A DNA stretch of 64,000 nucleotides, from the NCBI GenBank assembly GCA_021776635.1, contig JAJFFN010000020.1:62001-126000 (forward strand), given 5' to 3'. Numbering within the stretch: the stretch's first letter is position 1; each line of letters begins with the position of its first letter. The translations under genes were made by a program, and so were the position numbers. The notes under the pieces were generated by a model. It searched no databases. It was not told the origin of the DNA and saw only the letters and a list, made by a program, of their open reading frames with translations. Origin of the DNA: Robiginitomaculum sp. Its GTDB lineage: Bacteria > Pseudomonadota > Alphaproteobacteria > Caulobacterales > Maricaulaceae. This document shows positions 27,294-35,691 of this stretch, piece after piece.

Positions 27294-27529
27294 CGCGCAT
27301 CACGCCCTTCACGCATCAGTTCTTCAGATGGCGTATGCTTTCTACCCTTGGTAAGCGCTCGCAATTCAGCTGCCAGCGCTAAAAAATCTATCTCGTTTTC
27401 ACTAGCCAGAGCTTTACGTAATATCTCACGATGTTCAGCCTCCGCAGAACGACCATGACGCCCAGCTCGGCGTTTAAGTCGGCGGATTAAATCATCATCA
27501 AGGTTGCGAACATGTAAACTGCCGGACAT
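27290..27529 (-). CDS. vapB: FitA/VapB-type antitoxin
   Basis: A 79-residue antitoxin with a ribbon-helix-helix N-terminus (LHVRNLDDDLIRRLKRRAGR, HGRSAEAEHREILRKALASE), of the FitA-like kind common with PIN toxins. The C-terminal tail should bind the toxin groove. Starts 71 bases beyond the stop of the last array gene, so its own promoter is possible. Confidence 0.88.
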   Translation of the reverse strand: MSGSLHVRNLDDDLIRRLKRRAGRHGRSAEAEHREILRKALASENEIDFLALAAELRALTKGRKHTPSEELMREGRDAR

Positions 27530-27600
27530 TTATGTCTCCATTTGCATTAATATATTTGATAGCACATATATCATTTTAAAGCAAAAGTCAACGCGCCGCG

Positions 27601-28359
27601 CTATTGTTTGGTTTCAATTGTCTCCACCTCTATCCCCAATTCCGCTTGCAATAGCGCCTTGGTATGCGCCAATTTTTCAAGAGCCGTGTCGTTCCAATCA
27701 ATATACAACCAAGTAATACTTCTGACCATTGTCAATGCGCCCCTAAATTTTGTGTCGTCGCAAAGGGTTTCAAAATCGAGTTCTATATCACTCCATCCTA
27801 TATTTGCGTTTGTGCCCATTTCAATATCGCTGGCCACCACAACCCAAGCATCTATATAGGCCATTGAAGGCCCCACACGTGCAGCAATGGACAGAATTAA
27901 ACTGTTCTCGTATTGCGCCTCTACGCGCAGAGCGTTCAAACTATCCTTGAGTTGTGAATTACGCAGGATGGAAAATTTTCCCGCAGACTGCATTTCATCC
28001 AGCGTTCCAAAAATATAGGCCGAAGGTACAACCTTGCCTACCCGCGTTAACCCGTTCGCAAAATCATCGCGGTTTTCTGGTGCTAACTCACACGCCAATA
28101 AACTATCCAATATCAATTTAGCCTTTTTGTTGTGATCAACCAAATAGCCGCGCGTGTTAGATGTCCTGCTAATGGAAAGTTCCACATCAACCAAAAGCCG
28201 CTCCAGATATTCCTGCTCCAAAGACCGCTCCGACCGCGACGCACTCCAATTGGTCACCTGCAAACCAACAAATATCCCCATGACAACAATGATAAAATCC
28301 AAAAACACAGCCGTCCATTCCTGGTTTTTCACATGTTTTATAACGCGGCGTAGGATCAT
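27601..28359 (-). CDS. Array protein A12 (single-TM, MILRR header)
   Basis: The last of twelve paralogues. The shared header MILRRVIKHVKNQEWTAVFL (about residues 1-20) is followed by one membrane helix (about 17-37, VVMGIFVGLQV) ending in NWS, then about 210 periplasmic, mostly helical residues. The family motif appears near residues 118-140 (TLDEMQSAGKFSILRNSQLK). Two cysteines (LLACELAPENR and TLCDDTKF) occur at the same places in A8 and could form a disulfide. A12 and A8 are alike along their whole length, suggesting duplication within the array. Overlaps A11 by 4 bp. Function unknown; the layout recalls DUF6090-type proteins of Bacteroidetes. Confidence 0.85.
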   Translation of the reverse strand: MILRRVIKHVKNQEWTAVFLDFIIVVMGIFVGLQVTNWSASRSERSLEQEYLERLLVDVELSISRTSNTRGYLVDHNKKAKLILDSLLACELAPENRDDFANGLTRVGKVVPSAYIFGTLDEMQSAGKFSILRNSQLKDSLNALRVEAQYENSLILSIAARVGPSMAYIDAWVVVASDIEMGTNANIGWSDIELDFETLCDDTKFRGALTMVRSITWLYIDWNDTALEKLAHTKALLQAELGIEVETIETKQ

Positions 28360-29120
28360 TGATTTTCTCCCAATTCTTTATCAATTGCAGCAATGAAAGT
28401 TTCGCCATAAACGATTTGGTTGCCGAGTAACCGTAAATTGGAAATGTTGGCACCAATCCAATATGTTAACTGCGGGTGTAGTTCTGGTTGGGCGCGGATA
28501 TTATCAAGAATTGTGCGCATCTCTGCCTCGGTGATACTTGGAGCGCAATCTGTTATATAAAGCTCTTTACCGCTTGAAACATCGTGACAATCTCGCCAAA
28601 GCCCGCGTTGGGCGGAAGGCGGTATTAGCCCGCGAATATGTTCGCGAAATTCAGGCAAGTTCTGTGTTGTCATTGAAAATGCACCAGTTGCAGTGGAATA
28701 AATTTTCATTTGAGCTTTAATGTCGGCAGAATTTGGCAAGCCTAACTTTTGCATTTCTTCAAAAACCGAAAGGTTAATTGGCCGCGCCGCCACTTGGGAT
28801 GCATGGAAAAAACCAACCAACAAACGCCAACAATTCGCCGCACAAGGTTCATCCGCATTCAGGAATGCTAGCGAGCGCTCCCCTGATTCAATTGTGATTT
28901 TCATCAGCTCAAGGTTTTCTTCAACAATTAAATTACTGGCTAAAATTTCACCGCGCAGCGCCACAAGATAGGCACGTTCGCTTTGTTGCGTAGCCCGCGC
29001 CGCATTCCAATTACTGACCTGCAAACCAACAAATACGCCGACAACAACAATGAAAAAATCAATGCATACAGCCGTCCATTCTTGGTTTCTGACATGCTTT
29101 ATAACGCGGCGCAGGATCAT
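28356..29120 (-). CDS. Array protein A11 (single-TM, MILRR header)
   Basis: A 254-residue paralogue with header MILRRVIKHVRNQEWTAVCI, a helix ending VGLQVSNWNAA and a periplasmic body of its own. The mid-motif is weak (SVFEEMQKLGLPNSADIKAQ). Four periplasmic cysteines stand in two pairs (EPCAANCW; RDCHDVSSGKELYITDCAPS), unlike the other members, suggesting disulfides. Overlaps both neighbours by 4 bp (ATGA). Function unknown. Confidence 0.85.
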   Translation of the reverse strand: MILRRVIKHVRNQEWTAVCIDFFIVVVGVFVGLQVSNWNAARATQQSERAYLVALRGEILASNLIVEENLELMKITIESGERSLAFLNADEPCAANCWRLLVGFFHASQVAARPINLSVFEEMQKLGLPNSADIKAQMKIYSTATGAFSMTTQNLPEFREHIRGLIPPSAQRGLWRDCHDVSSGKELYITDCAPSITEAEMRTILDNIRAQPELHPQLTYWIGANISNLRLLGNQIVYGETFIAAIDKELGENQ

Positions 29121-29839
29121 TGATTTTCTCCCTTTCCATTTATGGCAGAGACCGTTTGTTCTCGCAAAATCTCAAGCGCAGTTTGTAACTCGTCGACGAC
29201 TTCCCGGCGCACGGTATAAAAAAAGGCAAACCTTTCCAGATAGCGTTGCAACACGACATCTTCTGCGAGCCCCTCGAAGGACGTGTGCAATATATTACCA
29301 TTCTTGCCCGAAGAACGGTCAAATCTTGGCCATATCTGTAGCCCTAGTTTTTTGTAATAATCCGCTATATTATCTTGGGTACGGTTTATTCTCGCAAATG
29401 AGAGTTCAAACTTACCTAGTTGCGCACGGAAGGCTTTGGATTTGATGATACCTAAACGTCCGCTTGATTGCAGTTCTTGAAGGGTCGAGCCAATAAAATC
29501 ACCGGTTTCCCAGTTGCCGATACTAAGGAATCGGGCATTAAAAATTTGTTGCTCGCGGACATTTAATTCACCACTGCTCAATTTTTCTACAACCCAATAG
29601 GCGTTATTCGCTTTTTCGTCCAAAACCGCAATGACACGCTCATTGCGGGCAATAGATTCGTCTATATCGTCCAGTATCCGTCCCAAATAATATGCCTCAT
29701 CAACCCGCTCTTTGCGCACCTCGTTCCAATCATTTACCTGCAAACCAACAAATATCCCCATGACAACAATGAAAAAATCAATGAATATAGCCGTCCATTC
29801 TTGGTTTTTGACATGTTTTATAACGCGGCGTAGGATCAT
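29117..29839 (-). CDS. Array protein A10 (single-TM, MILRR header)
   Basis: A 240-residue paralogue with header MILRRVIKHVKNQEWTAIFI and a helix ending VGLQVNDWNE. The mid-motif is clear: TLQELQSSGRLGIIKSKAFR. No cysteines. The body is mostly helical and ends in a basic C-terminus. The DNA for the membrane helix (around 29737) is identical over more than 30 bases with that of A12, a sign of exchange between members. Overlaps A11 and the Pr6Pr gene by 4 bp each. Confidence 0.85.
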   Translation of the reverse strand: MILRRVIKHVKNQEWTAIFIDFFIVVMGIFVGLQVNDWNEVRKERVDEAYYLGRILDDIDESIARNERVIAVLDEKANNAYWVVEKLSSGELNVREQQIFNARFLSIGNWETGDFIGSTLQELQSSGRLGIIKSKAFRAQLGKFELSFARINRTQDNIADYYKKLGLQIWPRFDRSSGKNGNILHTSFEGLAEDVVLQRYLERFAFFYTVRREVVDELQTALEILREQTVSAINGKGENQ

Positions 29840-30477
29840 GGTTTTACCTTTTCATTTGGTGTGGAGATTTTACGCCCCAGCACAATAAAGGCCGCACCGC
29901 CGAGTGCATACAGCGCCATAAATCCGGCCATGTTAATGAGAACACCGCCAATACCTAGTTCTGTGACATTTAGAAACGGGTAAGGATAAACCCCGCTTAC
30001 GGCACCGCGCAGGATTGTAAAAACACCGTACAGAAACGGAAATATCACCCAATAGGGAATATGCTTATATTGCATGGGGCGCTTGGGCGCGAAGAAAACC
30101 CAATCAATCAGATACAACGCGGGCATCACAGAATGAAAGGCTATATCCGTAGCCAGTTGCAAGCCTTGCGGTTCCCACAAGTGGCGAAGTAATGTGTGGT
30201 AAACCACAGCGACCACCATAATATACAGAGCAATGGCGGCGCGCACGGCGGGCTTGGTGAAGAACTGATGCAGCTTTGTGCGCTGCGACAATAACGGTGC
30301 GCTCAGCGCAAACGCCACTAATATATTGGTCAAAATCGTAAAATAGCCAAAATAATAGATTGAGGCCGCCAGCAGGTTTGCATGTTCACCGCTCACCATA
30401 ACTTGGCCGTATTGCACAACCAGTGCCGTCCAACCAATCACCGCGGCCAAGGCTCTATAGGTAGTTTTTAGGTTCAT
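29836..30477 (-). CDS. Pr6Pr-type six-helix membrane protein
   Basis: A 213-residue integral membrane protein with six hydrophobic segments: LAAVIGWTALVVQYGQVMV, IYYFGYFTILTNILVAFAL, AAIALYIMVVAVVYHTLLRH, an FHSVMPALYLIDWVF run, IPYWVIFPFLYGVFTI, and a last IGGVLINMAGFMALYALGG. The YYFGYFTILTN and PALYLIDW runs fit Pr6Pr-like proteins of unknown role. The frame is open to 30567 only because the hexamer repeat upstream reads as Met-Thr/Met-Ala; the ATG at 30477 has GGAG upstream and is taken as the start. The sole multi-pass protein in the array, coupled to A10 by a 4-bp overlap. Confidence 0.8.
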   Translation of the reverse strand: MNLKTTYRALAAVIGWTALVVQYGQVMVSGEHANLLAASIYYFGYFTILTNILVAFALSAPLLSQRTKLHQFFTKPAVRAAIALYIMVVAVVYHTLLRHLWEPQGLQLATDIAFHSVMPALYLIDWVFFAPKRPMQYKHIPYWVIFPFLYGVFTILRGAVSGVYPYPFLNVTELGIGGVLINMAGFMALYALGGAAFIVLGRKISTPNEKVKP

Positions 30478-30486
30478 CTTCATCTC

Positions 30487-30552
30487 CATTGTCATTGTCA
30501 TTGCCATTGTCATTGTCATTGCCATTGTCATTGTCATTGTCATTGTCATTGC
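30487..30552. repeat. Hexamer satellite, 11 units
   Basis: CATTGT/CATTGC repeats eleven times on the plus strand, just upstream of the Pr6Pr start. On the coding strand each unit carries an ATG, so the region offers many in-frame starts (Met-Thr/Met-Ala repeat). A unit change of six bases would not shift the frame but would alter leader length and spacing from the upstream stop codon. In the frame coupled to A9 (ATGA at 30610) it reads as an Asn-Asp/Asn-Gly run that ends near 30458. Confidence 0.92.
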
Positions 30553-30606
30553 CATCTCCAATGCCAATGCAATTTTGTGTTTTAAGTTTCTGGTATATTG
30601 GTAAAC

Positions 30607-31365
30607 TCATTGAACTTCATCCAATGCATCATGGGCAATACCAAGTTCTATATCCAACGCCACGTGCAACATATTTAATTTTTCGCTCACGGGCTTAATC
30701 GCATACACGGCGTAATTACCATACCGGTCTCTGTTATCGGTAAAACTGTTCAAAAATCGCTGATTGGTTTTCATGGCATCGGTATCACATTGTGCAACCA
30801 TATTGGTTCCAGCTTCCGTATTTTCGTCGGGAGTGGTTTTAAGTTTTATGAGCTGTGGAAATTCGCGGCCCAAAGCCAAAATATTTCTGTTGACGGCTTC
30901 GATTAAATCCCCAGCACGTAATGCGGATTGGTTGAACTGTGTGATTGCCAGTCGGACTTCATTTGCCCGCAAAGCATCAAACCGTCCGGTTGATAACAGC
31001 TCTGAAATTGTTGGCAGCGTAGCTGTCGGATTTGAATAGATATGGGATTTTATAATCGCTTCACATTCGCCGTCCGTGAGGCTTTGTCGATCCGTTTGGT
31101 TTTGTAAAACCGCTACGGCTCCCATTAGGTCCAATTGCCTAATTTGTACGTAATCATTGTAGCGAACTCTATCTTGCGTTAATTGCACCACTTCATTGTG
31201 CAGCCGTTCCAAATAGCTGGTCTCACTTGCCCGTTGGCTTTGTTCAACTGCCCATTCGGAGACCTGAAAACCCGCAAACACACCAACAACGACGATGATA
31301 AAATCAATAAAAATCGCCGTCCATTCTTGGTTTCTTACATGCTTTATGACGCGGCGTAATATCAT
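30607..31365 (-). CDS. Array protein A9 (single-TM, MILRR header)
   Basis: A 252-residue paralogue with header MILRRVIKHVRNQEWTAIFI and helix ending AGFQVSEWAVE. Mid-motif: TISELLSTGRFDALRANEVR. Two periplasmic cysteines (DGECEAI; VAQCDTD) may pair. Its stop overlaps an ATG (30610) that opens a short frame through the hexamer repeat rather than the Pr6Pr frame. Overlaps A8 by 4 bp. Function unknown. Confidence 0.85.
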   Translation of the reverse strand: MILRRVIKHVRNQEWTAIFIDFIIVVVGVFAGFQVSEWAVEQSQRASETSYLERLHNEVVQLTQDRVRYNDYVQIRQLDLMGAVAVLQNQTDRQSLTDGECEAIIKSHIYSNPTATLPTISELLSTGRFDALRANEVRLAITQFNQSALRAGDLIEAVNRNILALGREFPQLIKLKTTPDENTEAGTNMVAQCDTDAMKTNQRFLNSFTDNRDRYGNYAVYAIKPVSEKLNMLHVALDIELGIAHDALDEVQ

Positions 31366-32117
31366 GGGGTTTCCTCTTCATTTTGCGGTAAGCCTAATTC
31401 CGCCTCGAGCGCATTTTGTACCTTTCGAAAATTCTCAATGTTGCGCTTAAGCCAGTCTAAATTGCGATATCCGAGCCGCTCATGGACGACAAGGGCGGCA
31501 CGGAATTTACGGTCTTGACATAGCTCGTCAAAATCAATGTCAAGTTCGTCCCAGCTTGAATAATCAAACCTGTCCCTTTGCTCATTTTGGCGAAACACCA
31601 CGATTTGGTCTATATAAGCAGATTGATTATGGCCGCGTATATGAATGGATGGCCATGCTCTGGCCTGATATTTAATTTCACGGTCAGCCGCTATCAAAAG
31701 ATCGCGTATTTGTGGATTTTTCAAAAGACCAAGTCGCCCAGACGATTGTAATTCCTGCAACGTCCCGTCGGAAAATGTCGCCGGTATATGGACAATTGCA
31801 TAAAACAGACCATTGGCGAACGCACCGCGGTTTTCTTCTGCCAGTTCGCACGCCTCCAAGCTATCCAGCGCCAAAGTAAGGTTGTTCATGTTATTACGGA
31901 TAAATTTTTCCGTGTTACTCGTTGCGTCGATAGACAAAACCATATCGCTGTGTAAGCGCCGTAAATAATCGGACGCGAGGGCGTTTTCTTTCTGAACATC
32001 ATTCCAGTTAGAAACCTGCAAACCAACAAACACACCAACCACAACGATGATAAAATCCAGCACGATAGCGGTCCATTCTTGGTTACGGACATGCTTGATG
32101 ACGCGGCGTAAGATCAT
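31362..32117 (-). CDS. Array protein A8 (single-TM, MILRR header)
   Basis: A 251-residue paralogue with header MILRRVIKHVRNQEWTAIVL and helix ending VGLQVSNWNDV. Mid-motif: TLQELQSSGRLGLLKNPQIR, the clearest in the array. Cysteines in LEACELAEENR and DELCQDRKF match those of A12, and the C-terminal LDWLKRNIENF stretch has a counterpart there, so A8 and A12 are close paralogues. 4-bp overlaps on both sides. Confidence 0.85.
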   Translation of the reverse strand: MILRRVIKHVRNQEWTAIVLDFIIVVVGVFVGLQVSNWNDVQKENALASDYLRRLHSDMVLSIDATSNTEKFIRNNMNNLTLALDSLEACELAEENRGAFANGLFYAIVHIPATFSDGTLQELQSSGRLGLLKNPQIRDLLIAADREIKYQARAWPSIHIRGHNQSAYIDQIVVFRQNEQRDRFDYSSWDELDIDFDELCQDRKFRAALVVHERLGYRNLDWLKRNIENFRKVQNALEAELGLPQNEEETP

Positions 32118-32884
32118 GGTTTTTCTCCCAAGGCATCCCGCCGGGCGGCGATCAACGCATCAATATCAATATAGCTGTCACGCAGTTCTTTGGTGAGTAT
32201 AAGCAGGCCAGCCCCCGCATTCCCGCGATACAGCACGATATTTTGAAACCGCCGACTTTGTAGCGCGGCGCGCGTATCGTGCCTGTTTTTCAAAGGCGGC
32301 AGCCAGTCGGCGATACCTCCTTCGCTTTTGTTAGGGGGCATGGCGGCATATCCACGAACGTCATAATTGCCGATCAAAAAAGGATCGCTGAACAGATAAA
32401 ACATCTGGGAAACATCATTTTCCCACTCCTTTATCACGGCAATTTGCGCATCAACTTCTTGTAATTTAGTGCGCAAGGCCGGGGTTTTCAGAAGCGGCAA
32501 TTTGCCGGAGTTTTTAAGCTCCTCGAACGTCACCTGCCGGGGGGTGACCGTATATAATTCATAAATACCAACTTGAATTAGAGCATCCAGATCCTGCGTT
32601 GTCAGGTCTTGCTCTGCGCCATCGCTATAGCGCGCTAGCCGTTTTTGCGCCGCTGCCTGTTTTTCCAAAAAAACAACCTGTTCGGACACCGCCGCAATTG
32701 AGGCCTTGGCATCATCCGCCAACGCCCTCAGATAATACACTTCCTCTGCGCGCTCCCCCTGCCCCTCACTCCAGTTTTGCGCCTGCAAACCAACAAATAC
32801 ACCGACAACGACAATACAAAAATCGATGAAAACCGCGAACCAGTCTTCCTTAGCAATATGAGCTTTGATACGGCGAAAAATCAT
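32114..32884 (-). CDS. Array protein A7 (single-TM, MIFRR header)
   Basis: A 256-residue paralogue with the second header type, MIFRRIKAHIAKEDWFAVFI, shared with A3 and the truncated copy at 37135. The helix ends VGLQAQNWSEG. Mid-motif: TFEELKNSGKLPLLKTPALR. The body holds no cysteines outside the membrane helix. Header DNA differs by only a few bases from that of A3. Overlaps both neighbours by 4 bp. Confidence 0.85.
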   Translation of the reverse strand: MIFRRIKAHIAKEDWFAVFIDFCIVVVGVFVGLQAQNWSEGQGERAEEVYYLRALADDAKASIAAVSEQVVFLEKQAAAQKRLARYSDGAEQDLTTQDLDALIQVGIYELYTVTPRQVTFEELKNSGKLPLLKTPALRTKLQEVDAQIAVIKEWENDVSQMFYLFSDPFLIGNYDVRGYAAMPPNKSEGGIADWLPPLKNRHDTRAALQSRRFQNIVLYRGNAGAGLLILTKELRDSYIDIDALIAARRDALGEKP

Positions 32885-33576
32885 GGGCTTTGTTCCTGTT
32901 CAAGTATTTCAATAACTTTAAAAAAACTCTCTCTGTGCGCTTTTTGTACCGCCAACTGCCCAACAAAGAGGCTCTCATACATGCCAATCGCCACAATGAA
33001 ATCTGCCTTGGAACCCGCCTCGGTAATAGCTTCGTCCATTGGCAGCGCATCCAACAGTGAGCGCAGTCGAACGATGGATGCGATATATGGCCTCGCCCAC
33101 TCTCGGATAACTTGGTCTTGATGTAGCAATTGGTCTGTGAACGAGGCATGCCTAACGAGTTCTGAGAGGAGTTGATCATTCGCGAGTAAATTCATATCGC
33201 CGCTAGAGATGAGTTGCTCATAAGTGTCTGATTGGCCGGATATGTTCGGGAGGGTGAACGCAGTTTCGTAGAAGTTTTTCAAGCGCTCAAGATCGGCATC
33301 TGTCGGATCGTTGATAATAAGTTGTTTGGTATCTTCTATAAGGCCGACGAGCGGTTCCATAAATTCAATTCTCTCATCGACCTCACGGCCAAGGGCTTCG
33401 AAATCTGAATGTAACCGCTCTATGATTTTCTGCTCACGCACGGCATCACTGCGCGCCTCGCTCCAATTGGTAATCTGGAACGCAATCAGGATACCCGCGA
33501 CCACGATGAAAAAGTCGAGCGCCACCGCGAACCAGTTCTGGTCTTTGACATGTTTTGTGATGCGGCGCAGGATCAT
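32881..33576 (-). CDS. Array protein A6 (single-TM, MILRR header)
   Basis: A 231-residue paralogue, the shortest full member, with header MILRRITKHVKDQNWFAVAL and helix VAGILIAFQITNWSEARSD. Mid-motif: TYEQLISSGDMNLLANDQLL. 59 bp of its membrane-helix DNA (33462-33520) are identical to 34202-34260 in A5, although the bodies have little in common. The post-helix run SEARSDAVREQ reappears in A1. No cysteines. 4-bp overlaps on both sides. Confidence 0.85.
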   Translation of the reverse strand: MILRRITKHVKDQNWFAVALDFFIVVAGILIAFQITNWSEARSDAVREQKIIERLHSDFEALGREVDERIEFMEPLVGLIEDTKQLIINDPTDADLERLKNFYETAFTLPNISGQSDTYEQLISSGDMNLLANDQLLSELVRHASFTDQLLHQDQVIREWARPYIASIVRLRSLLDALPMDEAITEAGSKADFIVAIGMYESLFVGQLAVQKAHRESFFKVIEILEQEQSP

Positions 33577-34316
33577 GGGTTCAACTCCGCTTCAAGCATT
33601 TCCGTGATCTGGTCGATCAGCGCCATTTGAAACCTTCTCTGACCCAGAGAATTCATTGCATCCTGCCTTAATAATAAGACAGCGACGGCAAACTCTTTGT
33701 CCGACCGCATTCCTTCCAAATCATAGGAGATAAGCTCGAACCCGATACCGGAAAGATCGCCGGCATCCATAATCGACAACATTTCGACATGACGATAAAG
33801 GATTGGTTGTTGTAGAAAGGACCGGTTGACGACGATCCGGGAAATCTCCTGCACAATGCCGAGTAATCGGTCATATTCAGCCAATTTGTCCCGTAACTGC
33901 GTTGGGCGCACACCGCTCAATTGTCCCTCGGATACCATCTCGTTATAGGTCGCAGGCGCGCCCGGTGGAATTCGAGCGGAGTTAAGGGCATCAACACTTT
34001 TTAGCAGCCGATCATCATCGACGTTTATCTTTGTAATATCTGCATTGTCTGCGTTGATCAGCGAAAGCACATAATCAGCACCCTCAATTGCGTCCTGATA
34101 TTGTTCCAAATGCATGTCCAAGCGGGCGCGGATACCGCCGAAATCACTGTGCAGACGTTCAAGATAAACGTCCTGTTTTGCGCGCTCCAGCCGCACATCA
34201 TTCCAATTGGTAATCTGGAACGCAATCAGGATACCCGCGACCACGATGAAAAAGTCGAGCCCGACTGCGAACCAATTCTGGTCTTTTACGTGTTGTGTAA
34301 TACGGCGGAGAATCAT
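33573..34316 (-). CDS. Array protein A5 (single-TM, MILRR header)
   Basis: A 247-residue paralogue with header MILRRITQHVKDQNWFAVGL and helix VAGILIAFQITNWNDVR. Mid-motif: TYNEMVSEGQLSGVRPTQLR. Body acidic and helical, no cysteines. Shares a 59-bp identical block with A6. Its start shares one base with the stop of the SnoaL-like lipoprotein gene (TAATG). Confidence 0.85.
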   Translation of the reverse strand: MILRRITQHVKDQNWFAVGLDFFIVVAGILIAFQITNWNDVRLERAKQDVYLERLHSDFGGIRARLDMHLEQYQDAIEGADYVLSLINADNADITKINVDDDRLLKSVDALNSARIPPGAPATYNEMVSEGQLSGVRPTQLRDKLAEYDRLLGIVQEISRIVVNRSFLQQPILYRHVEMLSIMDAGDLSGIGFELISYDLEGMRSDKEFAVAVLLLRQDAMNSLGQRRFQMALIDQITEMLEAELNP

Positions 34317-34825
34317 TACTGCACCTCAGGTAAATTAGCAAAAGGACATGTCCCTAAGAGGTCAGCCCCGGCGCCAAGGTTGGAGTTAAAGATGTCTACC
34401 TCAATCAACCAATCGCCATTAGATTGTTGCTTTCGTACTTCAAGGAACTTCCCGACATCAACACCATATCCGCCAGTCCCATCGGGAATGAAAACACAGG
34501 AACGGCCACGGACATAGGCCAGTTCCCCCCGACCCTCTATCGTTTCAAGTTTAAAAGCTATGCGAAAACCTGTTTCGTTTACCTTTTCCCATTTGGCGAT
34601 GGCATCTCGCCCTTCCACCACATGCCCATTGGGCGGCATCATGATTGCACCTGGCATAAAAAGAGCCGCCAACCCTTCCCAATCATTTTGATTATAAGTC
34701 CCAACCCAATTTTTAGACGATAGTTCTATCTCGCTGTGATCCTCAGGGGAGAGATACACTGGAACAGATTGGCAGGCCGTCAGGAATACGGCCACCAAAG
34801 CGGTATTTATTATGGACAATTTCAT
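34316..34825 (-). CDS. SnoaL/DUF4440-like lipoprotein inside the array
   Basis: A 169-residue lipoprotein with lipobox (AVFLTACQS). The mature part is a SnoaL/DUF4440-like cone: WVGTYNQNDWEGLAALFMPG, AIMMPPNGHVVEGRDAIAKW, then GRGELAYVRGRSCVF and GDWLIEVDIFNSN. The ATG at 34825 follows AAGGAG and begins the signal peptide; the open frame continues up to 34867, where MIMRRIII looks like the remnant of an array header overlapping the A4 stop (ATGA). It therefore replaced, or was inserted after, an array gene start. Substrate unknown. Confidence 0.82.
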   Translation of the reverse strand: MKLSIINTALVAVFLTACQSVPVYLSPEDHSEIELSSKNWVGTYNQNDWEGLAALFMPGAIMMPPNGHVVEGRDAIAKWEKVNETGFRIAFKLETIEGRGELAYVRGRSCVFIPDGTGGYGVDVGKFLEVRKQQSNGDWLIEVDIFNSNLGAGADLLGTCPFANLPEVQ

Positions 34826-34863
34826 ATCGTATCTCTCCTTGAGAATAATAATGCGGCGCATGA

Positions 34864-35691
34864 TCATTGTGCGACCTCGACGTCTGTTTTGAGAGTTATC
34901 TTCTCGTCCAGTTCATCTTCGATCTGTTTGAGGAGTAATGCCGCCCGCTCATTTGCCGCGGATAGATTAATGAAATGCACTTTGCCATAGCCAAGCTGGG
35001 TTTGTAGAACGGCCGTCAAGGACGGGGTTGTCGAGACAAGCTCTATCAGCGCCGCTTCATTAACTTCGCCGAACAACGATAGGCCATATAAATGCCCAGT
35101 CTCACTCGCGCGATCTCTTGCGGGCTTGAGGGTCACGTCCTGAGTTCTTAGCAAACCTGCGGTCTTCTGGCGGTATGCCTGCAACTGCCGCACAAGGTCT
35201 CTATTTTGAAGCAAGCCAAGCTCACCAGAGTTTTCTAAAGAGACAAAGGCGGTCGTACTTGGCCGCGCATTGACAACAGAAACGGCACGGGACCAAAGCT
35301 GCCCCTCGATTAACTCCAAACGCTCGGCAAATCCGCGCGCTCGCAATTCATCACTATCTTCGAGATATTCACTATACACTCTGCCCCCGTCAAGGTAGCT
35401 ATCGGCAACGCTGGACGCGGGTAAACTATCCGTTTTCTCAAGGATGTGGTTTAGGGCGCTGATTTTGTCCAGAGAGTAGTTCAGGACTTTGGAATATGAA
35501 AAGATGTCGCCCTGCAAATCGGTTGCGATATCTCGCAATATCTGCGCCTCGCGATGACGCTCGCCCCGTGCCTCACTCCAATTCGTGATTTGAAACGCGA
35601 TAAGGATACCCACGACGACGATGAAGAAATCGAGGACGACCGCGAACCAATTCTGGTCACGCACGTGCTTTGTGATGCGGCGCAGGATCAT
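34864..35691 (-). CDS. Array protein A4 (single-TM, MILRR header)
   Basis: A 275-residue paralogue, the longest member, with header MILRRITKHVRDQNWFAVVL and helix VVGILIAFQITNWSEAR. Mid-motif: AFVSLENSGELGLLQNRDLV. An extra segment of about 25 residues (SYLDGGRVYSEYLEDSDEL) precedes the motif. No cysteines. Overlaps A3 and the vestigial header by 4 bp. Confidence 0.85.
   Translation of the reverse strand: MILRRITKHVRDQNWFAVVLDFFIVVVGILIAFQITNWSEARGERHREAQILRDIATDLQGDIFSYSKVLNYSLDKISALNHILEKTDSLPASSVADSYLDGGRVYSEYLEDSDELRARGFAERLELIEGQLWSRAVSVVNARPSTTAFVSLENSGELGLLQNRDLVRQLQAYRQKTAGLLRTQDVTLKPARDRASETGHLYGLSLFGEVNEAALIELVSTTPSLTAVLQTQLGYGKVHFINLSAANERAALLLKQIEDELDEKITLKTDVEVAQ

Noticed and set aside
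30477..30567. Met-Thr/Met-Ala N-terminus of the Pr6Pr protein
   Set aside because: It is the hexamer satellite read in frame; the ATG at 30477 has a GGAG site and gives a normal protein start.
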